NCBI RefSeq assembly: GCF_009769385.1
Contig: NZ_VKAB01000021.1
Location: 62,001-126,000 of the forward strand
Direction: 5' to 3'
DNA: 64,000 nucleotides
From: Saccharothrix deserti
GTDB lineage: Bacteria > Actinomycetota > Actinomycetes > Mycobacteriales > Pseudonocardiaceae
The position numbers and the translations under genes were made by a program. Under the pieces are notes generated by a model that saw nothing but the letters and a program-made list of their open reading frames with translations, had not been told where the DNA came from and ran no database searches. This document shows, piece after piece, positions 25,452 to 34,588 of the stretch (within the stretch, counting starts at the first letter, position 1; each line of letters starts with the position of its first letter).

Positions 25452-25713
25452 GAGAACCGAGTCTGTCAGGGCGACCCCGCGACACGCCACAGAGCCGTGA
25501 CGGGTCACGACCAGGTGACGGCCGGCGGCGGGAGCCGAAGTCGTTGGGGCGTGGTCATCCTGACGTTGATCTGCGGCTCCGTGAAGATCGTCAACCGGTC
25601 GCCGGAGGGGCGGAAAGATCGGTTCGGTTTCGCTGCCGAGTCCGCATAGGGGAGAATGGCCGGAGTATCCGGCCCTGGTCGGACGGGGAAGATGTTGACG
25701 GAGGGAGCACGCG

Positions 25714-25881
25714 ATGGCGGCCATGAAGCCCCGGACCGGCGACGGTCCCCTCGAGGTGACCAAGGAGGGGCGTGGCATCGTGATGCGCGTTCCGCTCGAG
25801 GGTGGTGGGCGCCTCGTCGTCGAGATGTCGGCGGACGAGGCCAACGCCCTGGGCGACGCCCTCAAGGCAGCCGCCGGCTGA
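25714..25881 (+). CDS. DUF3117 protein (55 residues)
   Basis: A small, strongly conserved actinobacterial protein of unknown function: MAAMKPRTGDGPLEVTKEGR, then RVPLEGGGRLVVEMSADEAN to the end. A GGAGGG site lies 8 bases before the ATG at 25714. M. tuberculosis has the same small gene between tagA and glgA (Rv1211), which supports both reality and synteny. It has no membrane helix and looks like a small beta-rich fold. A strong hairpin follows the stop at 25907-25934. Confidence 0.9.
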   Translation: MAAMKPRTGDGPLEVTKEGRGIVMRVPLEGGGRLVVEMSADEANALGDALKAAAG

Positions 25882-25906
25882 CCAGCCGGAGCGAGAAAGC
25901 GTCGAG

Positions 25907-25934
25907 GCCCCGGTTTCCACTGTGGAACCGGGGC
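25907..25934 (+). terminator. Hairpin terminator after the DUF3117 gene
   Basis: GCCCCGGTTTCCAC pairs with GTGGAACCGGGGC with one bulged T, 26 bases after the stop. The stem is long and GC-rich with no T-run. Confidence 0.7.
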
Positions 25935-26010
25935 ATCGCTACGTCGTGACGGGCCTGTGACGTGCGACGTTGCGACCCTGATCGGGTGACCTGCCTCTCC
26001 TGCCACCTGT

Positions 26011-26050
26011 TGCCGTAGCCGATTGCCGAAGCCGAATGCCGTAGCCGACC
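26011..26050 (+). repeat. Three tandem units of TGCCGWAGCCGA upstream of pepA
   Basis: Imperfect 13-14 bp units (TGCCGTAGCCGAT, TGCCGAAGCCGAA, TGCCGTAGCCGAC) lie 27 bp before the pepA start. They may affect the leader; no known site matches. Confidence 0.6.
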
Positions 26051-26076
26051 TTCGTCGGCCTTATCGGGAGGTTCCC

Positions 26077-27537
26077 GTGCGAGCACCCCTGCCGACCCCG
26101 CTGGTCACCGTCGAGGTGGCCGACACCCTCCGGCGAGGTGTGCCAGCGGTGCTCGTCGCGTTCCCCGGCGATCCGGTGCGGTTCGGGCCGGGTGCGGAGC
26201 GGGTGGACGACCTGGACGTGGCTGAGGTGAGCGGCAAGGCCGGTGCGACGTCCAGGCCGGGGCGGACGTGGGTCGTCGGTGTGGGCGAAGGCTCGGCGGG
26301 CGACTGGCGCAAGGCGGGGGCGTCGCTGGTGCGGGCCCTGCACGGTGACGCGGAGAAGGCGGGCGGGACGACGTTCGACGTGCTGCTGCCGGGTGACGTG
26401 ACGGCGGACGCGGTGGCGGCGTTCACGCTGGGTGCGGCGGTGGGCGGGTACCGGTTCAAGGTGACCGGGGAGGAACCGCCGAAACGGGTGAAGTCGTTGC
26501 GCCTGGTCACCGATCCGGCGTTCGCGGAGGTCGTGCGGAAGGCGAACACGCTGGCCGCGGCGACGTCGTTGAGCCGGGATCTGGCCAACACACCGTCAAA
26601 CGTCAAAGATCCGTCGTGGTTGGCCGCGGCGGCGGCCAGGGCGGCGCGCGGTGTGCCGGGTCTCCAGGTCGACATCCGTGACGAGAAGTGGCTGGCCGAG
26701 CAGGGTTTCGGCGGTGTGCTGGCGGTGGGCGGGGGTTCGTCCCGTCCGCCGAGGTTCATCGAGCTGACGTGGCCCGGAACCGAGGCCGGTCAGCCCCACC
26801 TCGTCCTGGTGGGCAAGGGCATCACGTTCGACACCGGCGGTATCTCCATCAAGCCGGCCGACGGCATGCACCTGATGCGCACGGACATGTCCGGTGGCGC
26901 GGCGGTGGTCGCGGCGCTCATCGGCATCGCGAGGCAGAGCCTCCCCGTACGCGTGACGGGTCTCGTGCCCGCGGCGGAGAACCACGTGTCCGGCTCCGCG
27001 TACCGACCGGGTGATGTGATCACCCAATACGGTGGAATCACGACCGAGGTGACGAACACCGACGCCGAAGGCAGACTCGTCCTGGCCGACGCGCTGGCCT
27101 ACGCGGTCCACAACCTGAACCCGGACGTGGTGGTCGACGTGGCCACGCTCACCGGTGCCATGAAGGTGAGCCTCGGCGTCCGCACCGGAGGCTTCTTCGC
27201 AACCGACGACGCCCTGGCGTCCCGCGTGACCCGAGCCGGAACCGCTGCAGGCGAGTCGTGGTGGCGCATGCCGCTGCTGGAGGACCTGGCGGAGGACGTC
27301 CAGAGCGACATCGCCGACGTCCGCCAGTGCCCGCCAGGTCCGGGCGGCATCACGGCGGCCCTGTTCCTGCGCGAGTTCGTCGGCAAGATCCCGTGGGCAC
27401 ACCTGGACATCGCCGGCCCGGCGAGGTCGGACAAGGTGTACGACGAGGTGGTCGCGGGTGCGACCGGCTTCGCCGCCCGAACCCTGATCGAACTGGCCGA
27501 GACCTGCACCCAGCCCTCGGCCGACACGATCGGGTGA
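26077..27537 (+). CDS. pepA: Leucyl aminopeptidase, M17 family
   Basis: A cytosolic di-metal aminopeptidase that trims N-terminal residues; 486 residues. The C-terminal catalytic half has VGKGITFDTGGISIKP near residue 245 (metal-binding Lys and Asp), MRTDMSGGAAVVAAL near 268, and the M17 signature NTDAEGRLVLADAL near 327. The N-terminal domain is variable, as usual. The GTG at 26077 is chosen for its GGGAGG site 5 bases upstream; a longer frame starts in the tandem repeats. It lies between DUF3117 and LysR genes, a place without an M17 gene in mycobacteria as far as I recall. Confidence 0.93.
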   Translation: MRAPLPTPLVTVEVADTLRRGVPAVLVAFPGDPVRFGPGAERVDDLDVAEVSGKAGATSRPGRTWVVGVGEGSAGDWRKAGASLVRALHGDAEKAGGTTFDVLLPGDVTADAVAAFTLGAAVGGYRFKVTGEEPPKRVKSLRLVTDPAFAEVVRKANTLAAATSLSRDLANTPSNVKDPSWLAAAAARAARGVPGLQVDIRDEKWLAEQGFGGVLAVGGGSSRPPRFIELTWPGTEAGQPHLVLVGKGITFDTGGISIKPADGMHLMRTDMSGGAAVVAALIGIARQSLPVRVTGLVPAAENHVSGSAYRPGDVITQYGGITTEVTNTDAEGRLVLADALAYAVHNLNPDVVVDVATLTGAMKVSLGVRTGGFFATDDALASRVTRAGTAAGESWWRMPLLEDLAEDVQSDIADVRQCPPGPGGITAALFLREFVGKIPWAHLDIAGPARSDKVYDEVVAGATGFAARTLIELAETCTQPSADTIG

Positions 27538-27539
27538 TC

Positions 27540-28406
27540 TCAGCTGGTGAGCGCGTGGTCGCGGAAGGCGCGGACGGCGGGTGGCAGAGGGGGGTCGGCG
27601 GGCCAGACCAGGGCGATTTCCCGCGACGCCCGGGGCGTGAGGGGGATTTCCGGCAGGCCCGACGGCGAGTCGGCGTGCGGCAGCAGCGCCACGCCCAGGC
27701 CCGCCGCGACCAGCCCGCGCACGGTCTCGGTTTCCTGGCCCTCGAACGCCAGGGTCGGCACGAAACCGGCCGCCGCGCACAGGTCGTCGGTGATCTGCCG
27801 CAACCCGTAGCCCGGTTCCAGCCCGACGAACTCCTCGCCCGCCAGCTCCGCGACCCGCACCGACGCGCGGCCGGCCAGGCGGTGGCCCGGCGGGACCACC
27901 AGCACCAGCTCCTCCTCGCGGACGACGGCGTGCGCGAACGCCGGATCGGTCGGCGGCGGAGACACGAGTGCGAGGTCGACGACGCCGTTGACCAGGTGGT
28001 CCAGGATGTCCTGCCGCGAGTCCTGCACCAGCCGGAATCGCACGGACGGGTGAAATTCGCGGAAGCCGCTGACCAGGGCCGGCACGACTGACCGGCCCAG
28101 GAGGTGCAGGAAGCCCAGCGCCACCTGACCACGTTCGGGTGAAACTTCCTCCGCCGCCGCACGGTGGCCTGCCTCCAGTGCCGCCAACGCCCGGTCCGCC
28201 GCCTCGCACAGCAGCCGTCCCGCCCTCGTCAACCGCACCCGCCGGCCGGACCGCACGACCACCGGCGCGCCCACCGACGCACCCAGCGCCGCCAACCACC
28301 GGCTCACCGTCGGCTGCGGCACGCCCACCGACTCGGCCGCGTGCGTCACGTGCTCGTCCGCCGCCAACGCCCGCAGCACCGCCAACCTCGGCACCAATTC
28401 ATCCAT
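27540..28406 (-). CDS. LysR-family transcriptional regulator
   Basis: A 288-residue LysR regulator. The helix-turn-helix is LAADEHVTHAAESVGVPQPT then VSRWLAALGASVGAP near residues 12-48. The effector-binding domain follows (GFREFHPSVRFRLVQDSRQD; VDLALVSPP). The start at ATG 28406 is preferred to an ATG 39 bp upstream because it matches the family. It is divergent from an MFS exporter across 56 bp, the usual arrangement in which the LysR protein activates the transporter when its ligand is present. The ligand is unknown. Confidence 0.9.
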   Translation of the reverse strand: MDELVPRLAVLRALAADEHVTHAAESVGVPQPTVSRWLAALGASVGAPVVVRSGRRVRLTRAGRLLCEAADRALAALEAGHRAAAEEVSPERGQVALGFLHLLGRSVVPALVSGFREFHPSVRFRLVQDSRQDILDHLVNGVVDLALVSPPPTDPAFAHAVVREEELVLVVPPGHRLAGRASVRVAELAGEEFVGLEPGYGLRQITDDLCAAAGFVPTLAFEGQETETVRGLVAAGLGVALLPHADSPSGLPEIPLTPRASREIALVWPADPPLPPAVRAFRDHALTS

Positions 28407-28462
28407 CACAGCATCAATTCTCCCAAACCACCGCATTGGACGCATGGATTAGCGTCGAAGAC

Positions 28463-29689
28463 GTGCCAAGCCGCCTCACCACCTCCGTCGCCGCAACGGG
28501 CCTGGCCACGTTCGCGCTGCTCTACGCCCCGCAGTCGGTCCTGCCCGACATCGCGAACGAATTCCGCCTCACCCCGGCCGAAGCCTCCCTCACCATCAGC
28601 GCCGCCACCGGCGCCCTCGCCCTCGCCGTCATCCCGATGGCCGCCCTCGCCGACCGCATCGGCCGCCGCCGCGTGATCGTCTGGTCCGTCCTCACCGCCG
28701 CCGTCCTCGGCCTGCTCCTCCCGCTCACCCCGACTTACGAGACCCTCATCGCCGCCCGAGCCCTGCAAGGCCTCGCCACGGCGGGCGTCCCGGCGACCGC
28801 CATGGCGTTCCTCGCCCAGGAGGCGAACAAGACGCACGTCGGCGCGGCGATCGGCGCCCTGGTCGCGGGCAACAGCGCGGGCGGCATGCTCGGCCGCCTC
28901 ATCACCGGCCTCACCACCGACGGCACGTCGTGGCGCGCCGCCCTGGCCATCGCCGGCGCGTTCGGCACGGTCTGCGCGATCACCGCCGCCCTCCTGCTCC
29001 CGAAGGGCCACGACACCGAACGCCGCCCGAGCGCGCTCAAAGACGCCCTCACCGACCGCGTCCTGCTCTGCCAGTACGCGGTCGCCGTCCTCGCCGTGGC
29101 GGCGTTCATCTCGGTCTTCAACGTCATCGGCTTCCGCCTGACCGCCGACCTGGGCCTGCCCACCGGCATCGCCGCCCTGGTCTTCCTCGCCTACGCGGCA
29201 GGCGGCACGTCAGCCCCGGCGGGACGGCTGGCCGACCGCCACGGCCGCGCCCGCATCACCCTCGCCGGCCTGGCCCTGGCAGCAGCGGGCGCCGCGATCA
29301 CCCTCCCGGACAACCTGATCACGATCGCCCTCGGCCTCACCCTCTTCACCGGCGGCTTCTTCGCCGCCCACGCCGTGGCGAGCGGCTGGGTGGGCGCACG
29401 GGCGCCCGAGCACGCCAGGGGCCAGGCGTCGGGCGTCTACCTGTTCGCGTTCTACGTCGGCAGCAGCACCGGCGGCACGGCGGGCAGCGCCGCGTACCAG
29501 GCGCACGGCTGGCCGGGCCTGGTCGTCCTGATCACGGTGTGGCTGGCGCTGGCGGCCGTCGCGGTCGTCATCGCACACAAAGCGCAGAGAGCCCGGAAAG
29601 CGCAGAGAGCCCGGAAAGCACGGACGGCTCAGAAGTCGAGCGGCACCGCGACCCCGGGACCGCCGGTCACCGCGACCGTGCCCAACTGA
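28463..29689 (+). CDS. MFS transporter, YnfM/Bcr-like drug or metabolite exporter
   Basis: A 408-residue major facilitator with 12 predicted helices. The loop 2-3 motif is ALADRIGRRRVIVW near residue 67, with a second copy LADRHGRARITLAG near 255. ARALQGLATAGVPATAMAFL near 98 matches the YnfM-like family. The GTG at 28463 gives the family's short N-terminus. The C-terminus carries a basic repeat (KAQRARKAQRARKARTAQ) and the last 61 bp overlap the convergent lipoprotein gene. Pairing with the divergent LysR gene suggests inducible efflux; the substrate is unknown. Confidence 0.9.
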   Translation: MPSRLTTSVAATGLATFALLYAPQSVLPDIANEFRLTPAEASLTISAATGALALAVIPMAALADRIGRRRVIVWSVLTAAVLGLLLPLTPTYETLIAARALQGLATAGVPATAMAFLAQEANKTHVGAAIGALVAGNSAGGMLGRLITGLTTDGTSWRAALAIAGAFGTVCAITAALLLPKGHDTERRPSALKDALTDRVLLCQYAVAVLAVAAFISVFNVIGFRLTADLGLPTGIAALVFLAYAAGGTSAPAGRLADRHGRARITLAGLALAAAGAAITLPDNLITIALGLTLFTGGFFAAHAVASGWVGARAPEHARGQASGVYLFAFYVGSSTGGTAGSAAYQAHGWPGLVVLITVWLALAAVAVVIAHKAQRARKAQRARKARTAQKSSGTATPGPPVTATVPN

Positions 29690-30999
29690 GGCAACTGCAC
29701 CGTCCCCGACGCCACCGAGAACGTCACCGACCGCACGTCCTCCGGCACCTCGAACACGACGGCCACCGGGAACGTGTCCCCGCCGTGGCGCAGGCCGACC
29801 TGCCGCGCCGTGCCCCCGCCGGGCAGCGTCACGGTCATCAGACCGGCCGTCTGCCCCGCCCCGAGCACGCTCGGCAGCCCGTGCCCCTGCAACCGCAGCT
29901 CCAACAACGCCGTGCCGGGACCGGCCGTGGCCAACTCGTGCTGCCCGTTGGACGACACCGGCCGCTGCCGACCCAACCGCGCCCGCACGACCTCCAGCGA
30001 CCCGACCTTCTCCGCCGAACCCACCGCCGAACCCACCGACACGGGCGTCGACACCGACATCGACTCGGGCCCGGGTGCACGCCGCAGCACCACCGGCGCG
30101 TTGCCGAGCACCTGCCCCGACGGCACCTCGACCCGCTGTTCCAGCGACTTCGCCCCCACGGTGTTGAGCACCAGCACCTCCGACCCACCGGCGACCGGCA
30201 CCGTGTAGACGATCAGCGCCGACCCGTTGTCCGGCAGCCGGTCGGCGGGCAGCGGGTGCCGCCGCCCCGGCAAGTCCAGCGCGAACTCCGGCAGCTGCGG
30301 CAGCCAGCCGCGCCACGGCGTCTGCTTGAACGCCGAGTCGACCTCGCTGTGCCGCGTCACCCGGACCCGCAGCACCCGTAACGCCACCCCGTGCTCGGCC
30401 CGCAGGTCACCCTCCGCCGTCGGCCACACCGCCGGCGTCGCGTACCCCGTCACGTGCACTTCGAGCTGGTCGTCCCGAACCATCGCGGACGCCGCGTCGA
30501 GGATCTGGCCGTCGTCGGGCAGCACCGCCAGGAAATCGGGCCCGGCCGCGCCGACGCCCTGGTCCGCGCTGGTCTCACGCCCGTCGGTGCGCACCAGCTT
30601 CCCCACCGGTGTGCTCCGGGCGCCCAGCGCGGGCACCTGCGGCGGCTGGACCTCCAGCCGCACGCTGGAGTCGTCCCGCTCGACCTCCTTCAACGGCACC
30701 GGCACCCAGTCCGTGGTCGCGGCCGTGCCGGGCACCTGCACCGGGCCGCACCACAACCGGGTGTCGACCTCGAACGCATCACCCGTCCGGGCGAACCAGC
30801 AGCTCACCGCGTCCTGACCGGTCCGGGCCACGTAGCCGAACGACAACGTGTAGCTCAGCTCGGCCTCGGCGCGCGCCTGTAAGCCGGGGGCGTCCAACAC
30901 CGCCCTTCCCCCGATGGTCAACCTGACCTGCTCGGCGCTGAACGCGGGCGTCGCACACCCACCGGCCACCAACGCGAGCAGGAGCACAAGCCACCGCAT
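29629..30999 (-). CDS. Hypothetical lipoprotein
   Basis: A 456-residue secreted protein anchored by a lipobox: signal LVLLLALVAGGC with cysteine 15. The mature part is beta-rich with many short hydrophobic strands and no recognisable catalytic motif. A GGGGG ribosome site lies just before the ATG at 30999. Composition and strand pattern suggest an extracytoplasmic beta-sandwich or propeller-like protein. I do not recognise the family. Its 3' end overlaps the MFS gene by 61 bp. A 7-bp-arm hairpin, CCAGTAG...CTACTGG (31007-31026), lies directly upstream. Confidence 0.8.
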   Translation of the reverse strand: MRWLVLLLALVAGGCATPAFSAEQVRLTIGGRAVLDAPGLQARAEAELSYTLSFGYVARTGQDAVSCWFARTGDAFEVDTRLWCGPVQVPGTAATTDWVPVPLKEVERDDSSVRLEVQPPQVPALGARSTPVGKLVRTDGRETSADQGVGAAGPDFLAVLPDDGQILDAASAMVRDDQLEVHVTGYATPAVWPTAEGDLRAEHGVALRVLRVRVTRHSEVDSAFKQTPWRGWLPQLPEFALDLPGRRHPLPADRLPDNGSALIVYTVPVAGGSEVLVLNTVGAKSLEQRVEVPSGQVLGNAPVVLRRAPGPESMSVSTPVSVGSAVGSAEKVGSLEVVRARLGRQRPVSSNGQHELATAGPGTALLELRLQGHGLPSVLGAGQTAGLMTVTLPGGGTARQVGLRHGGDTFPVAVVFEVPEDVRSVTFSVASGTVQLPQLGTVAVTGGPGVAVPLDF

Positions 31000-31006
31000 G
31001 CAACCC

Positions 31007-31026
31007 CCAGTAGTTGCCCCTACTGG
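31007..31026. promoter_or_regulatory. Inverted repeat CCAGTAG-N6-CTACTGG upstream of the lipoprotein gene
   Basis: Perfect 7-bp arms lie 8 bases from the lipoprotein ATG. It could be an operator overlapping the promoter, or a 5' leader hairpin near the ribosome site. No regulator is assigned. Confidence 0.35.
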
Positions 31027-31152
31027 TTAAAGGCGATTGCCACCCCGTTCCGTTGCACTCGGACCAGGGTGGCGCCCGTCACACTACGGTGTCGCTCGAT
31101 CGCCCAACGCTGTCAGGCGATCACCGTGCGGTGCTGAAACCGCTGGTCAGAG

Positions 31153-32310
31153 CTACGAGCCCAGGGCCGCGCGGTACACGGCGACGGTCTGCTCGGCCAC
31201 GGTCGCCCACGAGAACTCCTCGATCGCGCGCTCCCGCCCGGCCGCGCCGAACGCCGCCGCCCGCTCCGGATCGCCCAGCACCTCGTTCACGGCATCGGCC
31301 AACGCCGTCCGGTACGTCTCCACGTCCTTCTCGTCGTAGTGCACGAGCAGCCCGGTGCGCCCGTGGTCCACGACCTCCGGGATGCCGCCGACGTCGGACG
31401 CCACCACGGCCGTCCCGCACGCCATCGCCTCCAGGTTCACGATGCCCAGCGGCTCGTACACCGACGGGCACACGAACACCGTCGAGTGGCTCAGGATCTG
31501 CCGCACCTCGGCCGGCTGGAGCATCTCCCTGATCCAGAACACCCCCGGCCGGGCCGCCGCCAGCTCCGCCACCGCCAGGCGCGTCTCCTCGGCGATCTCC
31601 GGGGTGTCCGGCGCGCCCGCGCACAGCACGATCTGCGCGTCCGGCGAGATCCGGTGCGCGGCGGCGACCAGGTGCCCGACACCCTTCTGCCGGGTGATCC
31701 GCCCCACGAACGTCACGATCGGCCGTTCCGGGTCGATCCCGTGCCGGACGAGCGCGTCGGTTTCGGAAACGGGGTGGTAAGCCGCCGTGTCGATCCCGTT
31801 GCGCACGACGTGCACCCGCGCCGGGTCCAGCGCCGGGTAGCAGTCCAGCACGTCGGCCCGCATGCCCTCGCTGACCGCGATCACCGCGTCCGCCGCCTCG
31901 TACGCGGTGCGCTCCACCCAGGACGAGATCCGGTAGCCGCCGCCGAGCTGCTCGGCCTTCCACGGCCGGCGCGGCTCCAGCGAGTGCGCGGTCACCACGT
32001 GCGGGATGCCGTGGAGGAGTTTGGCCAGGTGACCGGCCATGTTGGCGTACCAGGTGTGCGAGTGCGCGAGTTGCGCGTCGCCCAGCGCGGCGGCCATCTC
32101 CAGGTCCACCGACAGGGTCGCCAGCGCGGCGTTCGCCTGTTCCAGACCGTGCGCCGCGTTGTGCGCCCTGGCGTCCGCGCGCGGCCCGCCGAAGGCGTGC
32201 ACGTCCACGTCGACCAGTTCGCGCAACCTCGGCACCAGGAAACCGACGTGCACCCCCGCCCCGCCGTACACTTCAGGCGGGTACTCCCGTGTCAGCAGTC
32301 CAATTCGCAC
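31153..32310 (-). CDS. glgM: Glycogen synthase family GT4 enzyme, GlgM (maltose-1-phosphate synthase)
   Basis: A 385-residue GT-B fold, GT4 glycosyltransferase orthologous by sequence and position to M. tuberculosis Rv1212c. That enzyme joins ADP-glucose to glucose-1-phosphate to make maltose-1-phosphate for alpha-glucan. Motifs: VRIGLLTREYPPEVYGGAG at the N-terminus, VTAHSLEPRRPWK near residue 105, FVGRITRQKGV near 205, and VYEPLGIVNLEAMACG near 295, the EX7E motif. GTG 32310 is chosen because the mycobacterial protein starts there and TACGGT lies 7 bases upstream; GTG 32319 is an alternative. It is divergent from glgC, its ADP-glucose supplier. Confidence 0.92.
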   Translation of the reverse strand: MRIGLLTREYPPEVYGGAGVHVGFLVPRLRELVDVDVHAFGGPRADARAHNAAHGLEQANAALATLSVDLEMAAALGDAQLAHSHTWYANMAGHLAKLLHGIPHVVTAHSLEPRRPWKAEQLGGGYRISSWVERTAYEAADAVIAVSEGMRADVLDCYPALDPARVHVVRNGIDTAAYHPVSETDALVRHGIDPERPIVTFVGRITRQKGVGHLVAAAHRISPDAQIVLCAGAPDTPEIAEETRLAVAELAAARPGVFWIREMLQPAEVRQILSHSTVFVCPSVYEPLGIVNLEAMACGTAVVASDVGGIPEVVDHGRTGLLVHYDEKDVETYRTALADAVNEVLGDPERAAAFGAAGRERAIEEFSWATVAEQTVAVYRAALGS

Positions 32311-32317
32311 GCCGCTC

Positions 32318-32323
32318 ACCGTA
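32318..32323 (-). promoter_or_regulatory. -10 hexamer for leaderless glgM
   Basis: TACGGT on the minus strand lies 7 bases before the GTG at 32310, and no Shine-Dalgarno is present. This supports the inner start. Confidence 0.45.
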
Positions 32324-32401
32324 ACCCCGCCGCCGGGGGCAGCCGGGTGAACACGGTGAGTCTGCGTTACTTCGCCGTTGGTGGGCCGGTGCCGGCCCGG
32401 T

Positions 32402-32407
32402 TAGGGT
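32402..32407 (+). promoter_or_regulatory. -10 hexamer for leaderless glgC
   Basis: TAGGGT lies 7 bases before the GTG at 32415, with TTGGTG (32378-32383) 18 bases upstream as the -35. No ribosome binding site is present. Confidence 0.55.
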
Positions 32408-32414
32408 CGTTGCT

Positions 32415-33629
32415 GTGAAAGGGCAACCGCATGTTCTAGGAATTGTCCTCGCCGGTGGCGAAGGCAAACGGTTGTGGCCGTTGACCGCCGACCGGGCAAA
32501 GCCGGCGGTGCCCTTCGGCGGTAACTACCGGCTGGTGGACTTCGTCCTGTCCAACCTGGTGAACGCGGGTTTCGTCAAGCTCTGCGTGCTCACCCAGTAC
32601 AAATCCCATTCCCTGGACCGGCACATCTCCACGACGTGGCGACTGTCCAATGTGCTCGGCCAGTACGTCACCCCGGTGCCGGCGCAGCAGCGGCTGGGTC
32701 CGCGCTGGTACACGGGCAGCGCGGACGCGATCTTCCAGTCGCTGAACCTCGTCAACGACGAGAAGCCGGAGCACGTGATCATCTTCGGTGCCGACCACGT
32801 CTACCGGATGGACCCCGGTCAGATGGTGGAACAGCACGTCGCGACCGGTGCGGGCGTGACCGTCGCGGGCATCCGGGTGCCGCGGAACGAGGCCAAGGCG
32901 TTCGGCTGCATCGATTCCGACGAGTTCGGGCAGATCACCCGGTTCCTGGAGAAGCCTTCGGAGCCGCCGCACGTGCCGGACGACCCCGAGGTCACCTTCG
33001 CGTCGATGGGGAACTACGTGTTCACCACGGAGGCGCTGCTGGAGGCGTTGCGCGCGGACGCGGCCAACCCCGACTCCGACCACGACATGGGCGGCGACAT
33101 CATCCCGATGCTCGTCGACCAGGGGCAGGCCCACGTCTACGACTTCGCCGACAACCAGGTGCCGGGCGAGACCGACCGGGACCGCGGCTACTGGCGTGAC
33201 GTGGGGACCATCGACGCCTACTACGAGGCGCACATGGACCTGGTGTCGGTGCGGCCGGTGTTCAACCTCTACAACCAGGCGTGGCCGATCCGGACGGCGA
33301 CCCCGCCGTTGCCGCCCGCGAAGTTCATCGCGGGCGGCAGTGCCGAGGACTCCATGGTGGGGCCGGGGTCGATCATCTCCGGCACCGTCCACGGGTCCGT
33401 GGTCAGCTCGGACGTGGTCGTGGAGACCGGGTCGGTGGTGCAGGGGAGCGTGCTGCTGCCGGGCGTGCGGATCGGGCGCGGGGCGGTGGTGCGGCGGGCC
33501 ATCCTGGACAAGAACGTCGTGGTGCCCGACGGCGCGCTGATCGGCGTGGACCCGGCGATGGACCGGCAGCGCTACACCGTGTCGGCGGGTGGGGTGACGG
33601 TGCTCGGGAAGGGCGTCACGGCCGGCTGA
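32415..33629 (+). CDS. glgC: Glucose-1-phosphate adenylyltransferase
   Basis: GlgC makes ADP-glucose from glucose-1-phosphate and ATP, the activated sugar for glycogen and alpha-glucan. The 404-residue length is the same as in M. tuberculosis. It shows the nucleotide loop [19 protein letters not shown] at residues 10-28, [14 protein letters not shown] near 36, DHVYRMD near 132, FLEKPSEPP near 177, and a C-terminal left-handed beta-helix ([22 protein letters not shown]). It is divergent from glgM across about 100 bp and converges on an O-methyltransferase gene, separated by a hairpin at 33711-33757. Confidence 0.95.
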   Translation: MKGQPHVLGIVLAGGEGKRLWPLTADRAKPAVPFGGNYRLVDFVLSNLVNAGFVKLCVLTQYKSHSLDRHISTTWRLSNVLGQYVTPVPAQQRLGPRWYTGSADAIFQSLNLVNDEKPEHVIIFGADHVYRMDPGQMVEQHVATGAGVTVAGIRVPRNEAKAFGCIDSDEFGQITRFLEKPSEPPHVPDDPEVTFASMGNYVFTTEALLEALRADAANPDSDHDMGGDIIPMLVDQGQAHVYDFADNQVPGETDRDRGYWRDVGTIDAYYEAHMDLVSVRPVFNLYNQAWPIRTATPPLPPAKFIAGGSAEDSMVGPGSIISGTVHGSVVSSDVVVETGSVVQGSVLLPGVRIGRGAVVRRAILDKNVVVPDGALIGVDPAMDRQRYTVSAGGVTVLGKGVTAG

Positions 33630-33710
33630 CTTCCGCGCGGCCGGTGAGCACGTGGCCGGTGGTCGCGGTGCCGGCGGTTGTGGTGCCGGTGAGCGGGTGG
33701 CCGGTGGTCG

Positions 33711-33757
33711 CGTCGACGTGGTCGGGGATCTCCTCATGGCGGTCCCCGACGGTCGAC
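33711..33757. terminator. Bidirectional hairpin between glgC and the O-methyltransferase gene
   Basis: GTCGGGGA (33721-33728) pairs perfectly with TCCCCGAC (33743-33750). The stem can extend through GTCGAC on both sides with a short bulge. It lies between the convergent stops. The surrounding 200 bp also hold imperfect GTGGCCGGTGGTCGCG repeats and no convincing gene. Confidence 0.55.
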
Positions 33758-33836
33758 CTGCCGCCGGCTCGACCACGCCCGGAGTCCGGGCTCAAGTCCG
33801 CGACAACCCCGAACGGCAGCCGGGCGTGTCGACCGC

Positions 33837-34463
33837 TCAAGCGGCCTTCGCCGCGACCAGCAACCCGTCACCCAGGGGCAGGATCACCGACACCAGTCGG
33901 TCGTCGTCGCGCACCGCCCGCGCCACCTCCCGCATCGCCGTCGTGTCCGGATCCCGCTGCGAAGCGTCGACCACGCGCCCGTGCCACAGCACGTTGTCGA
34001 ACGCGATCACCCCACCCGGCCGCAGCAGCCGCACGCCCTCTTCCAGGTACTTCGGGTACTCCGACTTGGCCGCGTCCACGAACACCAGGTCGTACGCGCC
34101 GTCGGTCAACCGGGGCAGCACCTCCAGCGCCCGGCCCATGATCAACCGCGTCCGCGACACCGCGATCCCCGCCTCCGCGAACGCCACCCGCGCGGCCCGC
34201 TGGTGCTCCGGCCTCACGTCGATCGACGTCAGCACCCCGGCCGCGGGCATGCCGCTGAGCAGGTACAACGCGCCTACACCGGCCCCGGTGCCGATCTCCA
34301 CCACGGCCTTGGCCTGCAGCGCCGCGGCGAGGAACCGCAACGCCGCCCCGCCGCCGGACCCGATCGGCACGCACCCCAACTCGGCGCCACGAGCCCTGGC
34401 TGCCGTGATCACGGCGTCCTCGGGCAGGTAGCGCTCCACGTACTCGCGCGTCGGCGCATCCAC
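33837..34463 (-). CDS. SAM-dependent O-methyltransferase, Rv1220c-like
   Basis: A 208-residue class I methyltransferase of the catechol/caffeoyl-CoA O-methyltransferase type. The SAM loop is VVEIGTGAGVGALYL near residue 54, followed by TSIDVRPEHQRAAR near 78, the metal/acidic site DLVFVDAAKSEYPKYLE near 124, and GGVIAFDNVLWHGRVVD near 150. Its position next to sigE matches Rv1220c. TAGCCT lies 7 bases before the GTG at 34463, pointing to a leaderless transcript divergent from sigE. The methyl acceptor is unknown. Confidence 0.9.
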   Translation of the reverse strand: MDAPTREYVERYLPEDAVITAARARGAELGCVPIGSGGGAALRFLAAALQAKAVVEIGTGAGVGALYLLSGMPAAGVLTSIDVRPEHQRAARVAFAEAGIAVSRTRLIMGRALEVLPRLTDGAYDLVFVDAAKSEYPKYLEEGVRLLRPGGVIAFDNVLWHGRVVDASQRDPDTTAMREVARAVRDDDRLVSVILPLGDGLLVAAKAA

Positions 34464-34470
34464 AGCACGA

Positions 34471-34476
34471 AGGCTA
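34471..34476 (-). promoter_or_regulatory. -10 hexamer for the leaderless O-methyltransferase gene
   Basis: TAGCCT on the minus strand lies 7 bases before the GTG at 34463. Confidence 0.5.
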
Positions 34477-34588
34477 ACGCCGCCGGCGGCGGTTCGGGTG
34501 AATCTTGGCGGCGACCCGGATTCTCAGCGTGCTCTCAGCCGACTCTCACGATGGTTATAAGAGGAGCCGTCACTCTAGGTGCCAACGC

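Noticed and set aside
33616-33840. A 74-codon minus-strand frame between glgC and the O-methyltransferase
   Set aside because: It needs a TTG start overlapping the methyltransferase stop, is low-complexity Thr/Gly/Arg, and is crossed by the hairpin at 33711-33757.
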